Shown here piece after piece: positions 1 to 10,846 of a stretch of 64,000 nucleotides of DNA (its first letter is position 1; the number at the start of each line of letters is the position of its first letter). The notes under the pieces are model-generated. The model was not told the DNA's origin, did not search any database, and saw only the letters and a list, made by a program, of their open reading frames with translations. Position numbers and translations under genes: made by a program. The DNA comes from Brevipalpus yothersi. Taxonomy: Eukaryota > Arthropoda > Arachnida > Trombidiformes > Tenuipalpidae. Where the stretch lies: positions 68,950 to 132,949 of the forward strand of contig QZCP01000579.1 in assembly GCA_003956705.1 (NCBI GenBank). The letters are read 5' to 3'.

Positions 1-1838
1 TTTTTCTGCATTCTAGGATCGAAAATTTTACAAGCGATTACTGCTTAAAGTCATCAAAACTCAACTGCCTCATAACACCAAAATTCATTTGATCGAAATT
101 TTGGCCATGATGTCCCATCAACCGATTGTGTATAAATACTTTGATATTTTTCGATTCACATCAATGAATATTCTGAAGGTATCTCGTAAATTAGTTTCTC
201 CCTAGACTGCGATTGATTATATGAAATATGAAATATTTTATTCTCTTTCTCTGTGTTTGAATAGTTCTATCAAGAAATGGCTGCTTCATTGATGCTGGTA
301 TCTTCGAATTATATCGGTTTTTGATACAAATTTGGTTATTTCCATCAATCGAGTAAGTAAGAAAAAGATCACATGAAGAGTTTTGCATTCAAATTTGTAA
401 AAAAACATGTAATTGCTATTCAACAAGTATAAATCAAACTTCATTGATCCTGGAGAGTGATTACATAAGCTGATATTATCTCACGAATGTTCACAATCAT
501 CAATGAAAAGCATCATGTTTGCATGATTCTTCTTAACAAACATTCGAAGTGTATCATGATTGATCATCCTTTTACAATGCTAATTGATCTCATTCTACAG
601 TAAAACTTGTATTGCCTACTTTTTTGGGCTCTCTCTCTTCAATCAGATCGATAAAACATCATAAAACCTACCATCAACAGACATGATAATACTTCTATTA
701 ATCGACATCCTACAACTGTTACTACTAATACTGCTGATTCGTTGAGTAAGTTGGTAAAACATATCAGCCTACGAATTGAATCGATGATCAAATGAGTTAA
801 ACAAGAGGCAAATGAAGTTTGATCATATGAAAGATTTTGATCATCAACAATTAGAAGAAGAAAAAAAAACTAGCCAATCAGTGAAGATTTATGAGGTGTA
901 TGAATTGGGGCTGGAAGTTGATTCAGCTCAACGATACATAGGTGTTAATTCGAAAAGTTCTATTTGAGGTGCCTGCATCGTGATCAACACGTGAAAGTAA
1001 CGGTACTTTGGATAAAGGAGAAGATGAAAAACTGAGAGTGAAAAACATTCTGAACATAATCCTTGAAACTTACCTAATCATAATCATTTTCCACTTTATA
1101 TCAGGAAGCAAAGTCCTATCAATAGAGAATCATGACTTATCATCAATAACATGGAGATGCACAAAGAAAAAAGTTTGTCAAATAGAAAAAAGTGAAGATT
1201 ATTCGAGATCAGATCAAAATTTTTTCAACCTACATAAGTGTATGACCGATGAGAAATAATTGCAAATATGCTCGAAAAATAAGTTCTTGATAAAAAAAGT
1301 TTTTAGTGACATGTTCGAATGCTGGTTTGGAGATCCATATTCATTCCATCTGGATAGAGAATCATTTTTTTTCCATTCAGAAAAAATTTCAAGCTTCATA
1401 ATACTGTGGAAATACTTTCGCTGGTTGATAATCCGCAAAATTCCTGGTATTTTGGTTATCGAGAAACACGCAATCGATCATCGAGAAATATCAGTCTCTG
1501 CTTACTTGTGGCATTGTGAAAGAGATGATACAAGCAATTGCTCTAAGCGCGATCACGTTTTTTATTCGCGTGTTCATGATATAATGTTATTCCTATGTGA
1601 ATTTATTTATCCAAGATCTGCTTTAATGTCACTCAGCATAGATCTTCCTCGTTCTCAACCTTTGTGTACCTAAAACTGTGCACCTAGATTTGATTCAATC
1701 GGAATTTTTTCTTGATTTCCAACACTTTTCTCAACACTTATTCTCCTAAGTTGTTTTTTCCAATTTGGGTCAAAAAGTCATCCAATTGATCCATTTATTT
1801 TCCATGAAATTTGTCATTTGCCCATTTTTCAGATTTAT
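1..1838. other. Upstream noncoding stretch before cryptochrome
   Basis: I see no convincing exon here. Open frames are short, overlap on both strands and lack recognisable motifs. The end of the stretch holds a pyrimidine-rich acceptor (TTTTTCAG, ending at 1832) only six bases before the cryptochrome start codon, so part of it is probably a 5' UTR intron of that gene. Confidence 0.5.
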
Positions 1839-4057
1839 ATGAGTGCTTCGAATAGATTTTCTGATGGAAACAAAGAAAAAATTATGATACAAGAGTCAGA
1901 TAAATCTGTTAATGAGACCCAAAATTGTGGGAAAACATCTGAAATGCCCGAAAAGAATCTGGTCCATTGGTTTCGCAAGGGACTTCGATTACATGATCAA
2001 CCAGCACTTTCGGAGGGTAAGTTTTGAACAAAAAACATTTCATTTTAATGGGAAAATATTTGAAATTTTGTTTAATTCTTATTTTTGTCCAATTTTCACT
2101 TCGATTGTTAAGGATTGCAAGATTGCACAACCTTTAGATGCGTTTATTTGATCGATCCATGGTTCTCCTGTAACACTAGCTGTGGTGTCAACAAATGGCA
2201 TTTTCTTCTACAATCATTGGAAGATTTGGATAAGAATCTTCGAATATTAGGTTCCCGACTATTTGTGATCCGAGGCCAACCAGCTGAAGTTTTTCCTCCT
2301 CTTTTCAAAGGTAAGAGAAAAAAATTGTTTAAAATATCAACACTATCTCTCTCTCTCTTGTCTCTCTCTCTTTCCCTTTCTTTCTTTCTTTCTTTCTCCG
2401 TCAGAATGGTCAATAACTCATATGAGCTTTGAAGAGGATCCTGAGCCATTTGGCAAGATAAGAGATCAAAAAATTGCTCGAATGTGCGATGAAATGGGTA
2501 TTCAAGTGATCAGTAGAACTTCTCATACTCTCTATAAATTGGATATGATTTTGGAAAAATGTGGTGGAAATATTCCTCTCACTTTTTCACAATTCCAAAA
2601 AATTATCACCAAATTGGATCCACCACCAGAACCTGAACCAGCAATAACTCAAAATTCAATACCAACAGCGTACACTCCGCTCTGCATGAATCATGCAAAA
2701 AGGTTTGAATATTGTTCAAATTGTTCGAGAAGAAAAAAAAATAGTACCAGAATTTTGGGGTAGTTTATGTAAAGGAAATTCTTTTCATAATTTTCCGAAT
2801 TTTGAGGCTCTTATAACACCTCATTTGAGATATCATCTTTCAACCTTCCAACCTTCACCAGATATGCTGTGCCCTCTTTGGAAGAAATTGGGTTTCCTGA
2901 TGCAAAATTCAATCGAAGTACATGGATTGGTGGAGAAACTGAGGCTCTCCATCTTTTAACTCGATATTTGGAACACAAAGCATGGGTATTATCATTTGGT
3001 GAGCAACACATAACCGCACGATCACTATTTGCCGCAAGTCATACAAGTTTAAGTCCCTACTTGAGGTAAGCATCGTTCATACAACAACACTTGATTCAGT
3101 TTCTCTCTCTATCTCTGATTCATGTGAATTACGAACTGAGAAGAGCAAAAATTTTCGCCCACAGATTTGGTTGTCTGTCTGCACGACTTTTGTATCACGA
3201 ATTGTCTAATTTGTATCGTAAACTTAAAAATACCGAGCCAACATTTTCCTTACATGGCCAATTGATGTGGAGAGAATTTTTCTATCTTGTGGCCACCAAC
3301 AATCCCAATTTTGATAAGATGCGAAACAATCCATTGTGTGTTCAGATAGCATGGAATTCTGATAAGGAAGCACTTTCAAAATGGGCTCATGGACAGACAG
3401 GCTATCCGCTGATAGATGCCATTCAAACCCAATTGCGTCGAGAAGGTTGGATTCATCAGATTGCTCGACATGTGACAGCATGCTTTCTTACCAGAGGAAT
3501 ACTTTGGATTTCATGGGAAGAAGGTGGGTAGAATATTTTCAACCATGTTCATATGTAAAATTATCATAATAATCAATTGTTGATCTGTATTTGAAGGTAT
3601 GAAAGTGTTTGATGAACTTCTTATTGATGCTGATTGGTCAGTGAACGCAGGCTCTTGGCTATGGTTGAGCTGTTCATCTTTCTTTCAAAGAATTAGTCAA
3701 ATCTATTGTCCAGTTGAATTTGGTCGTAAAATTGATCCTCAAGGTGATTACATACGCCGTTATCTACCATCTCTCCGGAATTTTCCCAATGAATACTTAC
3801 ATGAACCATGGAAAGCTCCCAAAAATGTTCAACAAGAGGCACATTGTATAATAGGTAAGCATTATCCGCTGCCAATTGTTGATCATCGAGAGGCAATGAA
3901 AATTAATCTTGAACGGATGAGACAAGTGTTTCGAATTTTGATAAAAGACTTGAATTTGAAGATAGAAAAAGAGCCATCTTATCCGATGGATCAAAATTTT
4001 GATGAAAAAAATGCATCCAATTGTAATCAAGAACAGCCACAATGTGATGAACAATGA
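1839..4057 (+). CDS. cry2: Vertebrate-type (CRY2-like) cryptochrome
   Basis: Flavoprotein of the cryptochrome/photolyase family. Six exons were inferred: 1839-2016, 2113-2310, 2405-2702, 2862-3065, 3165-3523, 3597-4057. They join in frame to 565 residues. The photolyase alpha/beta domain starts at NLVHWFRKGLRLHD, and the FAD-binding helical domain includes GWIHQIARH, WISWEEGMKVFDELL and DADWSVNAGSWLWLSCSSFF. The stretch FGRKIDPQGDYIRRYLP and the SCSSFF block resemble animal repressor cryptochromes more than (6-4) photolyases, so I infer a circadian transcriptional repressor; DNA repair cannot be excluded. A hydrophilic tail of about 50 residues follows the core, shorter than in many insect CRY2 proteins. 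The start chosen is the ATG just after a likely 5' UTR acceptor. The donor at 2703 (GTTTGA) is weak but gives the conserved junction HAKR-YAVPSLEE. AATAAA lies at 4111. Confidence 0.9.
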
Positions 4058-4110
4058 TTGAACTCTTGGACAGTAAACTAAATTTTTGATTTGTTTGTAA
4101 ATAATCAACA

Positions 4111-4116
4111 AATAAA
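4111..4116 (+). terminator. Polyadenylation signal of the cryptochrome gene
   Basis: AATAAA occurs 54 bases after the cryptochrome stop codon, in an AT-rich context, and faces the 3' end of MAK16 on the other strand (stop at 4350). This is a normal position for a 3' end signal. Confidence 0.55.
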
Positions 4117-4349
4117 ATAAATTGATTTAACGTTTCTTGAACGAACCTTCCTTCCACATTTTAATTCGAAAATGAGATTTCTCTGATGCACAATTTAGAA
4201 AACGAGGAAATTGATCGAGATCAAATCAGTTGAGTTGAGGAGTTCATGAAACTTTTGATAAGAATGGAAAAATGGAATCTTTTTAATTCAGTCAGCATCT
4301 CAGCTAACAACAATTTCAAGTTAGAAGATTAGAAAACAATATCATCAAT

Positions 4350-5384
4350 CTATCTTTTCAAAGTTTCAACGGCTTTCGGTCTTTCGTATTCAATTTCAAT
4401 TCGCGGTCTACTCTTACGTATCTTTTCTTTCACTACTTCATCTTCCTCTTCCTCCTCTGATGTTTCTAGTTCAGAATAAGATTCAATATCACTTTCATCA
4501 CTATCACTCTCGTCGAAGTCTCCTGCTGGGACAAATTGAACCTTCTTCTCTTTAGATTCTTTACTGGTGGATGCTTCAGTCTCGCTTTCAGCACCTTCAT
4601 TGATGGCTTTGTCGAAAGATTTTTCCGAAAATTTATAAAGATCACCATACGTTCCTTGCTTCAATCTATGAATAGAGAATTAAATCAATTCAAAGACTCA
4701 TTAATTTTGGAGTGATAAAAACTTACCTATCCAATAATTCTCTTTCAATTGCATTGTCCAATTTAGCTGCTAATAAAGCTTTGACCTCTTTTCTTCTCTC
4801 TCTTCGCTCAATTTTTCTAGGCATTGTAACCAATTTTTTCTGTCTTCTTGTGGCAAGCTTTCTCATTCTAATTAAATATTGAGTGATCTTAGTAAGACGT
4901 CTTTTACACCTATCTCTCATATGCCATGGCCAATACATTAGTCGTTGATCGATTTCTTGCAAAGCTTCTTGATAATCAGATGAAAGTGATATTTTTTCCC
5001 ATAATTTGGCCGGATATGCAGCTCTTTCAATGGTCTTGATGAATAGATAACATTTTCCTTCCTCCTCTCTGACAGTAGCATAATTACTGTTGGCCAGTGG
5101 ACAATTTGTTTTGGAACACAATCCAAGCACATTGTATTCATTACGACAAAAATCTTGCGTTTTAGTCCTGAAAAAACGAAAAATGAACCATCATTAGAAA
5201 ATTTATTCATTCACTTGAATCAATCAAATTCACTTACTTATACTTGTATGAACAATAGGACTCTCTCAGAGTTGTCCATATTTCCTAGATATTAGGTATA
5301 CAAAGATAAAAAAACAACAATTTAAACATTTTAATCACTTCACAATGTGTACATTCACCAACAACTTACATCATCATGCTGCAT
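4350..5384 (-). CDS. MAK16: MAK16 ribosome biogenesis protein
   Basis: Nucleolar protein needed for 60S ribosomal subunit maturation. Four exons were inferred: 5384-5370 (only MQHDD), 5284-5238, 5167-4727, 4665-4350; they join exactly to 272 residues. The N-terminal core has the family's cysteines in FCRNEYNVLGLC and NCPLANSNYATV, then ERAAYPAKLWE, the YWPWHMRDRCKRRLTKITQYLIR block, a basic ERRERRKEVKAL stretch and LLDRLKQGTYGDLY. The C-terminal part is rich in Asp, Glu and Ser, and ends with a basic IEIEYERPK motif, as in other MAK16 proteins. The first exon is tiny but matches the conserved MQ-DD start, which supports the call. It is head-to-head with LRRC57 across 363 bp. Confidence 0.93.
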
Positions 5385-5747
5385 ATTGAAACAATATCAG
5401 AGTGTTGATTCACTACTCAAATGCACACAATTCAAGGATCACAATTCGAGAGGAGACCAACTGAATCAATATCAACGATGAACATACACACAATTCACAA
5501 TTAAATCAAGCCACATGAAGCCAAAATCGATTCAAAAATTTGGATCCAAAACCTCGTGGCCAATGTCTGTACATGTGACAATAACAAACTGAGCGCATGA
5601 TTACTATTGCAACTTGCAAGTTATGAATCAATTGATTGGCAACTTCTCTCATCGATATGAGTTGAGATGATTAATTTTAATTGTGTCTAAATGTGTGTAG
5701 GTGTGTGATGTGCAAGTGTAATTAGTCTGGTGATCACTAGATTGAAG
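5385..5747. promoter_or_regulatory. Shared divergent promoter region, MAK16/LRRC57
   Basis: The 363 bp between two outward-facing start codons must hold both promoters and both 5' UTRs. ATCGAT occurs at about 5651, but I see no clear TATA box near a defined start. The bidirectional role is inferred from geometry only. Confidence 0.5.
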
Positions 5748-6467
5748 ATGGGAAATAGTCAAAGTGTTAAGAATCATTATGAAAATGCAAGTAGAACTGG
5801 TGTGTTCACATTGAAAGGAGCCAATATTAAAGAATTTCCTCGACAATTACTTCAATTGTACACAAGTATTCGTAGTGTTGATTTATCAAATAATAAAATT
5901 AAAGAGTTGCCCGGATTTATTGGTGAATTTGCTTCACTCAAAAATTTAGTGTTCCAAAGCAATTTGCTCACATATTTACCGAAAGAAATTGCATCACTTA
6001 CCAAGCTGGAAACACTTTCACTGGGCAACAATCGTTTGATGTCCATTCCCGATGATCTGAGTAGATTGTCATCATTGCGAAGTGTCGATTTGAGTGGTAA
6101 TCTACTTGATTGCTTTCCGATGGCTTTTGTTGGTCTCAAAGCATTGGAAACACTGGATCTATCTCGCAATAAGATCACCAGTATACCAGATGGAGTGCAA
6201 ACACTGCAAGTGTTGGAATTAAATTTGAATCAAAATCAAATATCAACTATTTCCAAGCATATCGCATCGTGTAAACGATTGAAAGTGCTTCGCTTGGAAG
6301 AAAATTGTTTAACATTGGATTCCATTCCACAAGAATTGTTAACCGATTCACCGGTATCACTTCTCGCCATAGATGGTAATCAATTTAAATTGAAACAATT
6401 CCAAGAGTTACCAGGACATGATGTGTACTTGGAACGTTTCACTGCAACCAAAAAGAAGATGATTTGA
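5748..6467 (+). CDS. LRRC57: Leucine-rich repeat protein, LRRC57 type
   Basis: Single-exon gene for a 239-residue protein, the same length as vertebrate LRRC57. An upstream in-frame ATG lies six codons earlier, but the chosen start gives MGNSQSVK, with Gly2 and Ser6 in a classic N-myristoylation context shared by the family. About seven leucine-rich repeats follow (pattern LxxLxLxxNxLxxLP), for example LSNNKIKELPG, LGNNRLMSIPD, LSGNLLDCFP and LSRNKITSIPD, then a short cap and the basic tail TATKKKMI. The family is membrane-associated with no firmly established molecular role. It shares a short divergent promoter with MAK16. Confidence 0.93.
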   Translation: MGNSQSVKNHYENASRTGVFTLKGANIKEFPRQLLQLYTSIRSVDLSNNKIKELPGFIGEFASLKNLVFQSNLLTYLPKEIASLTKLETLSLGNNRLMSIPDDLSRLSSLRSVDLSGNLLDCFPMAFVGLKALETLDLSRNKITSIPDGVQTLQVLELNLNQNQISTISKHIASCKRLKVLRLEENCLTLDSIPQELLTDSPVSLLAIDGNQFKLKQFQELPGHDVYLERFTATKKKMI

Positions 6468-7087
6468 TTGGAAACATGTATCATTCAATGATATGAAGGG
6501 CGTTCCAAATCTTTTTTTAAAAACCAAAGCTATTAGAGTCATCATCAAGTACAAACCAGAATCATCAACATGTTGATGCTCAAGAATTATGCTTATTTAT
6601 ATTCGATCACATCGTGATTACACTTGAAAAATGTCAACTTGTGTATCCACCGAATTCATCTATTTGGAGACGTCGAATTATCGAACATTATCGATAGAAA
6701 TTTTCACGTTATTGTTCTTAAGCCAAGAAATTCAATCAGAATCGAGACTTTAATCACAATTCATGCCAACCAGAAAGATAGACTCTTTGAGCTATGAGCC
6801 GAGTCACCTCGTTCTGAAGGTGAGTTCACTCTAAGGAATACTGAAGATAACCGAAACAAATGAAATGGAGAGATCAATACTTAATGAAAATTTTTCCGAA
6901 ATGAGATGTTGATTTACTGATTCACCCACCACACCCAAGTCTCTTGAGAGCCATTGAGCGGGTAGAGACTTACAATAAATATATAATTGTTAAAATTAGA
7001 ATACATCTGAGAGCTTAGTCATTTTATATATTCCTCCAAGAAAATTTAAGCAAACAGTGAGCAACAAGACGCTGAATTTTTTAAATG
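6468..7087. other. Convergent 3' region between LRRC57 and WAC
   Basis: About 620 bp between two facing stop codons, expected to be mostly 3' UTR of both genes. No coding potential or repeat stands out. Confidence 0.5.
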
Positions 7088-10000
7088 CTAAGAGTGAGAA
7101 GCGAAATTAACAGTTTGACCCTTCCAGTCCTCCACTTCTTTGATCTGATGTCGAATGTAGAGAATTCTGAAAAAAAAGATGATAATGATTAGCCTTTCAA
7201 TTTCGATAAGAAAAATTCAAACTTTCGATTCACCTTTGCTCCTGTAATGTTGCTTGAATTTCGGTTAATCTAACAAGAGACCTAGCCATTTTGAGCTCTG
7301 CAGAGACTCTAGTTGAATTTAGACTACCAATGTTGTGAGCTTCTTCTGCTAAGCTCTTTATCTATGTTGAAGAGAAGAATATCATCAGAAGAATGATCAT
7401 ATAAGTTGCCAAGAAAAAGATCTTACCTGTTTTTCGATTTGTTCACTCGGCCAATTGATTATGTGTTGAATAAGTTTTTCGTCATAATAATTGGCATGAG
7501 TAGGTGTTAAACTAGGCAATGAGGGCTTCAACGGTGTTGATCCAATACCAGAAGATATGCTTGCGATACTAGAAGAAGGTACTCTGGCAGATGAGTCTAC
7601 GCTCACATCAGATCCCGGAGACTGAGCCCAATTCTCATTCGTAAGAAGATCAAGCTCATGTCGTATGCCATCGGCACTTTCATGATGGCTATAACCGTGC
7701 TGAGCTTGTTCGTGGTGAGAATGATGGTTAGTAAGAGAATCGTGATGCCGGGATTGATTTTGATGAGATTGTTGATGGTAATATCTAGCATGGTGCGATG
7801 AGTGAGATGTATGGTTTGCCTGTTGAGATGCTAGTAGTAGAGAAAAATGAATTGTTACACAAACGCAATCAGATTTCAAACAAACAGAGTGATGAGATGA
7901 CGATTTACGAATCCGAGTAATCTCTCGGACATCTCTTTCTCCCTCACAAGTAATGTATGGACAATACGTGTATAAGTAATTCAGTGACTTACTTGAATAT
8001 TGACGTGCGTGTAGTGAAGAGGTTGATGGTGATTCTTTTAATGCCCCATGATTTTGTATTGGAGTAGAGGGCATCGGCGAATTGGAAGATGCTTGACGCT
8101 GCATTTGTTGACCTACGGATCTCTGTTTGACTTGCCTAGTTAATTGAAGAGCTTGTTGAAGTGTTCGTATTGCTTCTTGAGGAGGTAAAGCAGATAAGTC
8201 AGGTAAGCCTGGTGTATTAGCCAGCTGGGATATTAATTTGGGTAGATTGGTAATATTGATTTGTGATGGTGATAACAAATCTGCTGGCGCTGCATTGGTA
8301 TTATTAGAAGATGCGTTACGGTTGGACAAGGCAGGACATGGAGAGGCATTCTGATTAGAAGAGTTGTGAGCAATTGTTTGGTCATTATCATTCGTACGTT
8401 TGTCATCATTTTGAATACTGTTCAAGCTAGATTGCCGATTGATCCTATTATTTACGGAACGCGGATCTCTATCATCATATTTGGATTCTACCCTACTATG
8501 AGTTGAAGAATCTAGCCGATTCTCAAGCCGATCATGATGATAAGGAGGATGGTAGTAATGGTCAGTCTTTGAATCGTTAAACTGAGTAAATTTTTCTCGA
8601 TCTCGGTCCCCCCTATCTCTATCTCTTTCTCTGTCCCTTTCACGTTCTCTCTCTCTTTCTCTCTCTCTTTCTCGTTCCCTTTCTCGTTCTCTTTCACGTT
8701 CTCTCTCCCTTTCTCTATCTCTATCTCTTTCTCGCTCTCTATCCCTCTCTCTTTCTCTTTCCCTTTCTCTGACTCTTTCTCTTTCTCGTTCTTCTCGTTC
8801 CCTTTCTCTTTCTTTATCAGAGGATGTTTGACTCCAATGGCTATTATGATCTCTTCGATCAACCTAGAAAAGAGAATAACAAAAATTGTGATTAATTTAT
8901 GATTTTATCATAAATCAGTTTCTCACGATCCCAATCACAGCAGCATTTACTCCGATTCCAGTCACACTTGTCACTGGACTAAAAGATTATGAGCACTTTA
9001 GCGCCTTCCGCTAGGAATGATGAAAACATCCACAATTCAATGTCAATGTCTCATCTTCTATGCTGCTGTCAGTGCTTCTGAATGATGAATACTCTTCATT
9101 GCCAACACGCTCAAGCTATCCTTAAAGATTGAGTAGTGGAGGATGTGGCACATTCTTAACCAACTTTGAATGCCAAAATTTTCAACCCTTATATCTTGTC
9201 CAATTTGAAATCATAAAATGAAGAAACTCAGATTATCTTCCGTTGATTTTTTTGATGATGGGTAGGATGAATGAACTTGTGCATCCGCCGACAGCCTGAT
9301 GAGTTCTGTTCAATCAAATCTTTCTTCTAGAGCTCTCTGAGTTAAATATCTGATTTGAGAACTGGTCTTTCTCCAATACAAGTCTTATCAAGTAAAAGCT
9401 TATGTGGCCGGTACTCATAGTTTTCCACTTAACTCACTTACTGTGAAGATGAAGATGAAGAGACAGAGAGAGAAGAGAAAAAATTTTCAACTTACATTTA
9501 AATCTCTATATTTGTCATCACTGTTTCTACCATATTGACCGGATGATCTTGTTGAAGATCTACGATGATCTCGATATTTGTCCTCATTATTTCTCTGGTA
9601 ATGACTTGAAGATCTCATTGTTGATGATCTACGATGATCTCTATACTTGTCATCGCTTTCTCTTTGATAATGAGCTGATGATCTTACAGATGATCGACGT
9701 TGATCCCGATGGAAAGAAGATGATGTATCATACCTAGAACATGCACTGGGAACATCTTCCATACTACCATCACTAATATGATTTTCAGGTGTTGAATCAT
9801 GTAATCGTTTCTTTGATTCGATACTCTCACAAGAGCCAAGAGTTCGAAGACTTTCTGGTGTTGATAATTTATCATCTCTCAAAGGACTTCTTCTATCATC
9901 GTCATCACTTATATCACGATCATTTGAAATATCATTGTCCTCATCAATATACTCTTTCGGTTTCTCCCACTGAGAGACCCCAGTAACTGAATTATAATAA

Positions 10001-10347
10001 TACTTTTTACCAGAAGAGCTCATATATTCAGCCCAGTCACCGGACGATGGCCTCTTACTGGAAGGTACCCTATTTCGGTATCTACTATCATGTGATGAAC
10101 GTTTTGTGCCACTAGTGGTTCGATTAATTTTATCATCACTATACGCTGATGGTAAACTGGAACAATGATCAGATGATGATCTACCAACACCACCACCACC
10201 ACCACCACTACTTCGATCATCTCGTCGACTATAACCACGATCAAGATCAGATTTTCTACTACTATTAAGCTTTTCACGCTCATATTCACGATCTCGGTCT
10301 CTTCGATCCAATCTTTTATCCAATCTGTGTAATGAATTACTTGACAT
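7088..10347 (-). CDS. WAC: WW domain adaptor with coiled coil (WAC)
   Basis: Nuclear adaptor; in other animals WAC links RNA polymerase II to histone H2B ubiquitination. Five exons were inferred: 10347-9496, 8863-7993, 7830-7427, 7361-7234, 7166-7088, giving 777 residues in frame. A WW domain lies at about residues 103-133 (GDWAEYMSSSGKKYYYN, then SQWEKPKEY, with both tryptophans). The C-terminal coiled coil spans the last two exons (RSLVRLTEIQATLQEQR, ILYIRHQIKEVEDWK) and closely resembles the vertebrate WAC C-terminus. Between them are imperfect tandem repeats of about 24 residues at the end of exon 1, a long Arg/Glu dipeptide tract at the start of exon 2, and Ser/Pro/Gln/His-rich sequence. 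It is head-to-head with ARP1. Confidence 0.92.
8600..8830 (-). repeat. (GA)-rich tract coding Arg/Glu repeats in WAC exon 2
   Basis: On the minus strand this stretch is almost pure purine (GARGAR, AGAGAA, GGGAAC units) and reads in the WAC frame as alternating Arg and Glu for roughly 70 residues after SDKERERERE. It is an impure GA microsatellite kept in frame, so its length could vary between individuals. Confidence 0.75.
8864..9495 (-). other. WAC intron 1
   Basis: A 632 bp intron with a GTAAGT donor and TTTTCTAG acceptor, the longest in this gene. It contains one AGCGCC element (near 8999) and otherwise nothing I recognise. Confidence 0.75.
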
Positions 10348-10846
10348 AATTCCACAGATTGAATATCAAATTGTAGCCCACAGTATACACAATCTGCATA
10401 TAAAAAGTAATCAATCAATTAAATCAATAACAATTTACAACATACATCATCACAATCAAAACAATTTTTAAATGTACCTTTTTTTTGCTCCTTCTCTCTC
10501 TTCTTCAAAGCTGTGTTCAATACAACTTGTATCATGTAAAGCTTGAAGGTATATATTTTCTATTCGCCACTAGAGACCACTACCTGTACACTGTTTACCT
10601 GTGCGCATGCGCAATCGGTTGTGTAATGTAAATCAAAACTGAAAAAGTCTTCAATTTTTTTGGGGATGTTCTGTTTAATTGTAATAGGAATTGATGGTGA
10701 AGTGATTAGTTAATTTTGTGTTTGATTGATTGGATTTGGAATTAGGACGGTGTGGACAATAGGTGGACGGTAATTTTGTGTGTGTCGGGTAAAGTTTTGT
10801 TGTGTGTTTGTCGGTGAGTGAAAGTTGTGTGTGTTGGTGGTCAATT
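10348..10846. promoter_or_regulatory. Divergent promoter region, WAC/ARP1
   Basis: A 499 bp interval between outward-facing start codons. It holds a perfect 12-base palindrome, TGCGCATGCGCA, at 10602-10613, which matches the NRF1/erect-wing recognition consensus and stands out in AT-rich DNA. The DNA just before the ARP1 ATG is GT-rich. Confidence 0.6.

Noticed and set aside
8512..8862. 116-codon minus-strand frame rich in Lys/Glu
   Set aside because: It is another reading frame of the WAC Arg/Glu tract; the WAC frame is continuous with conserved exons on both sides.
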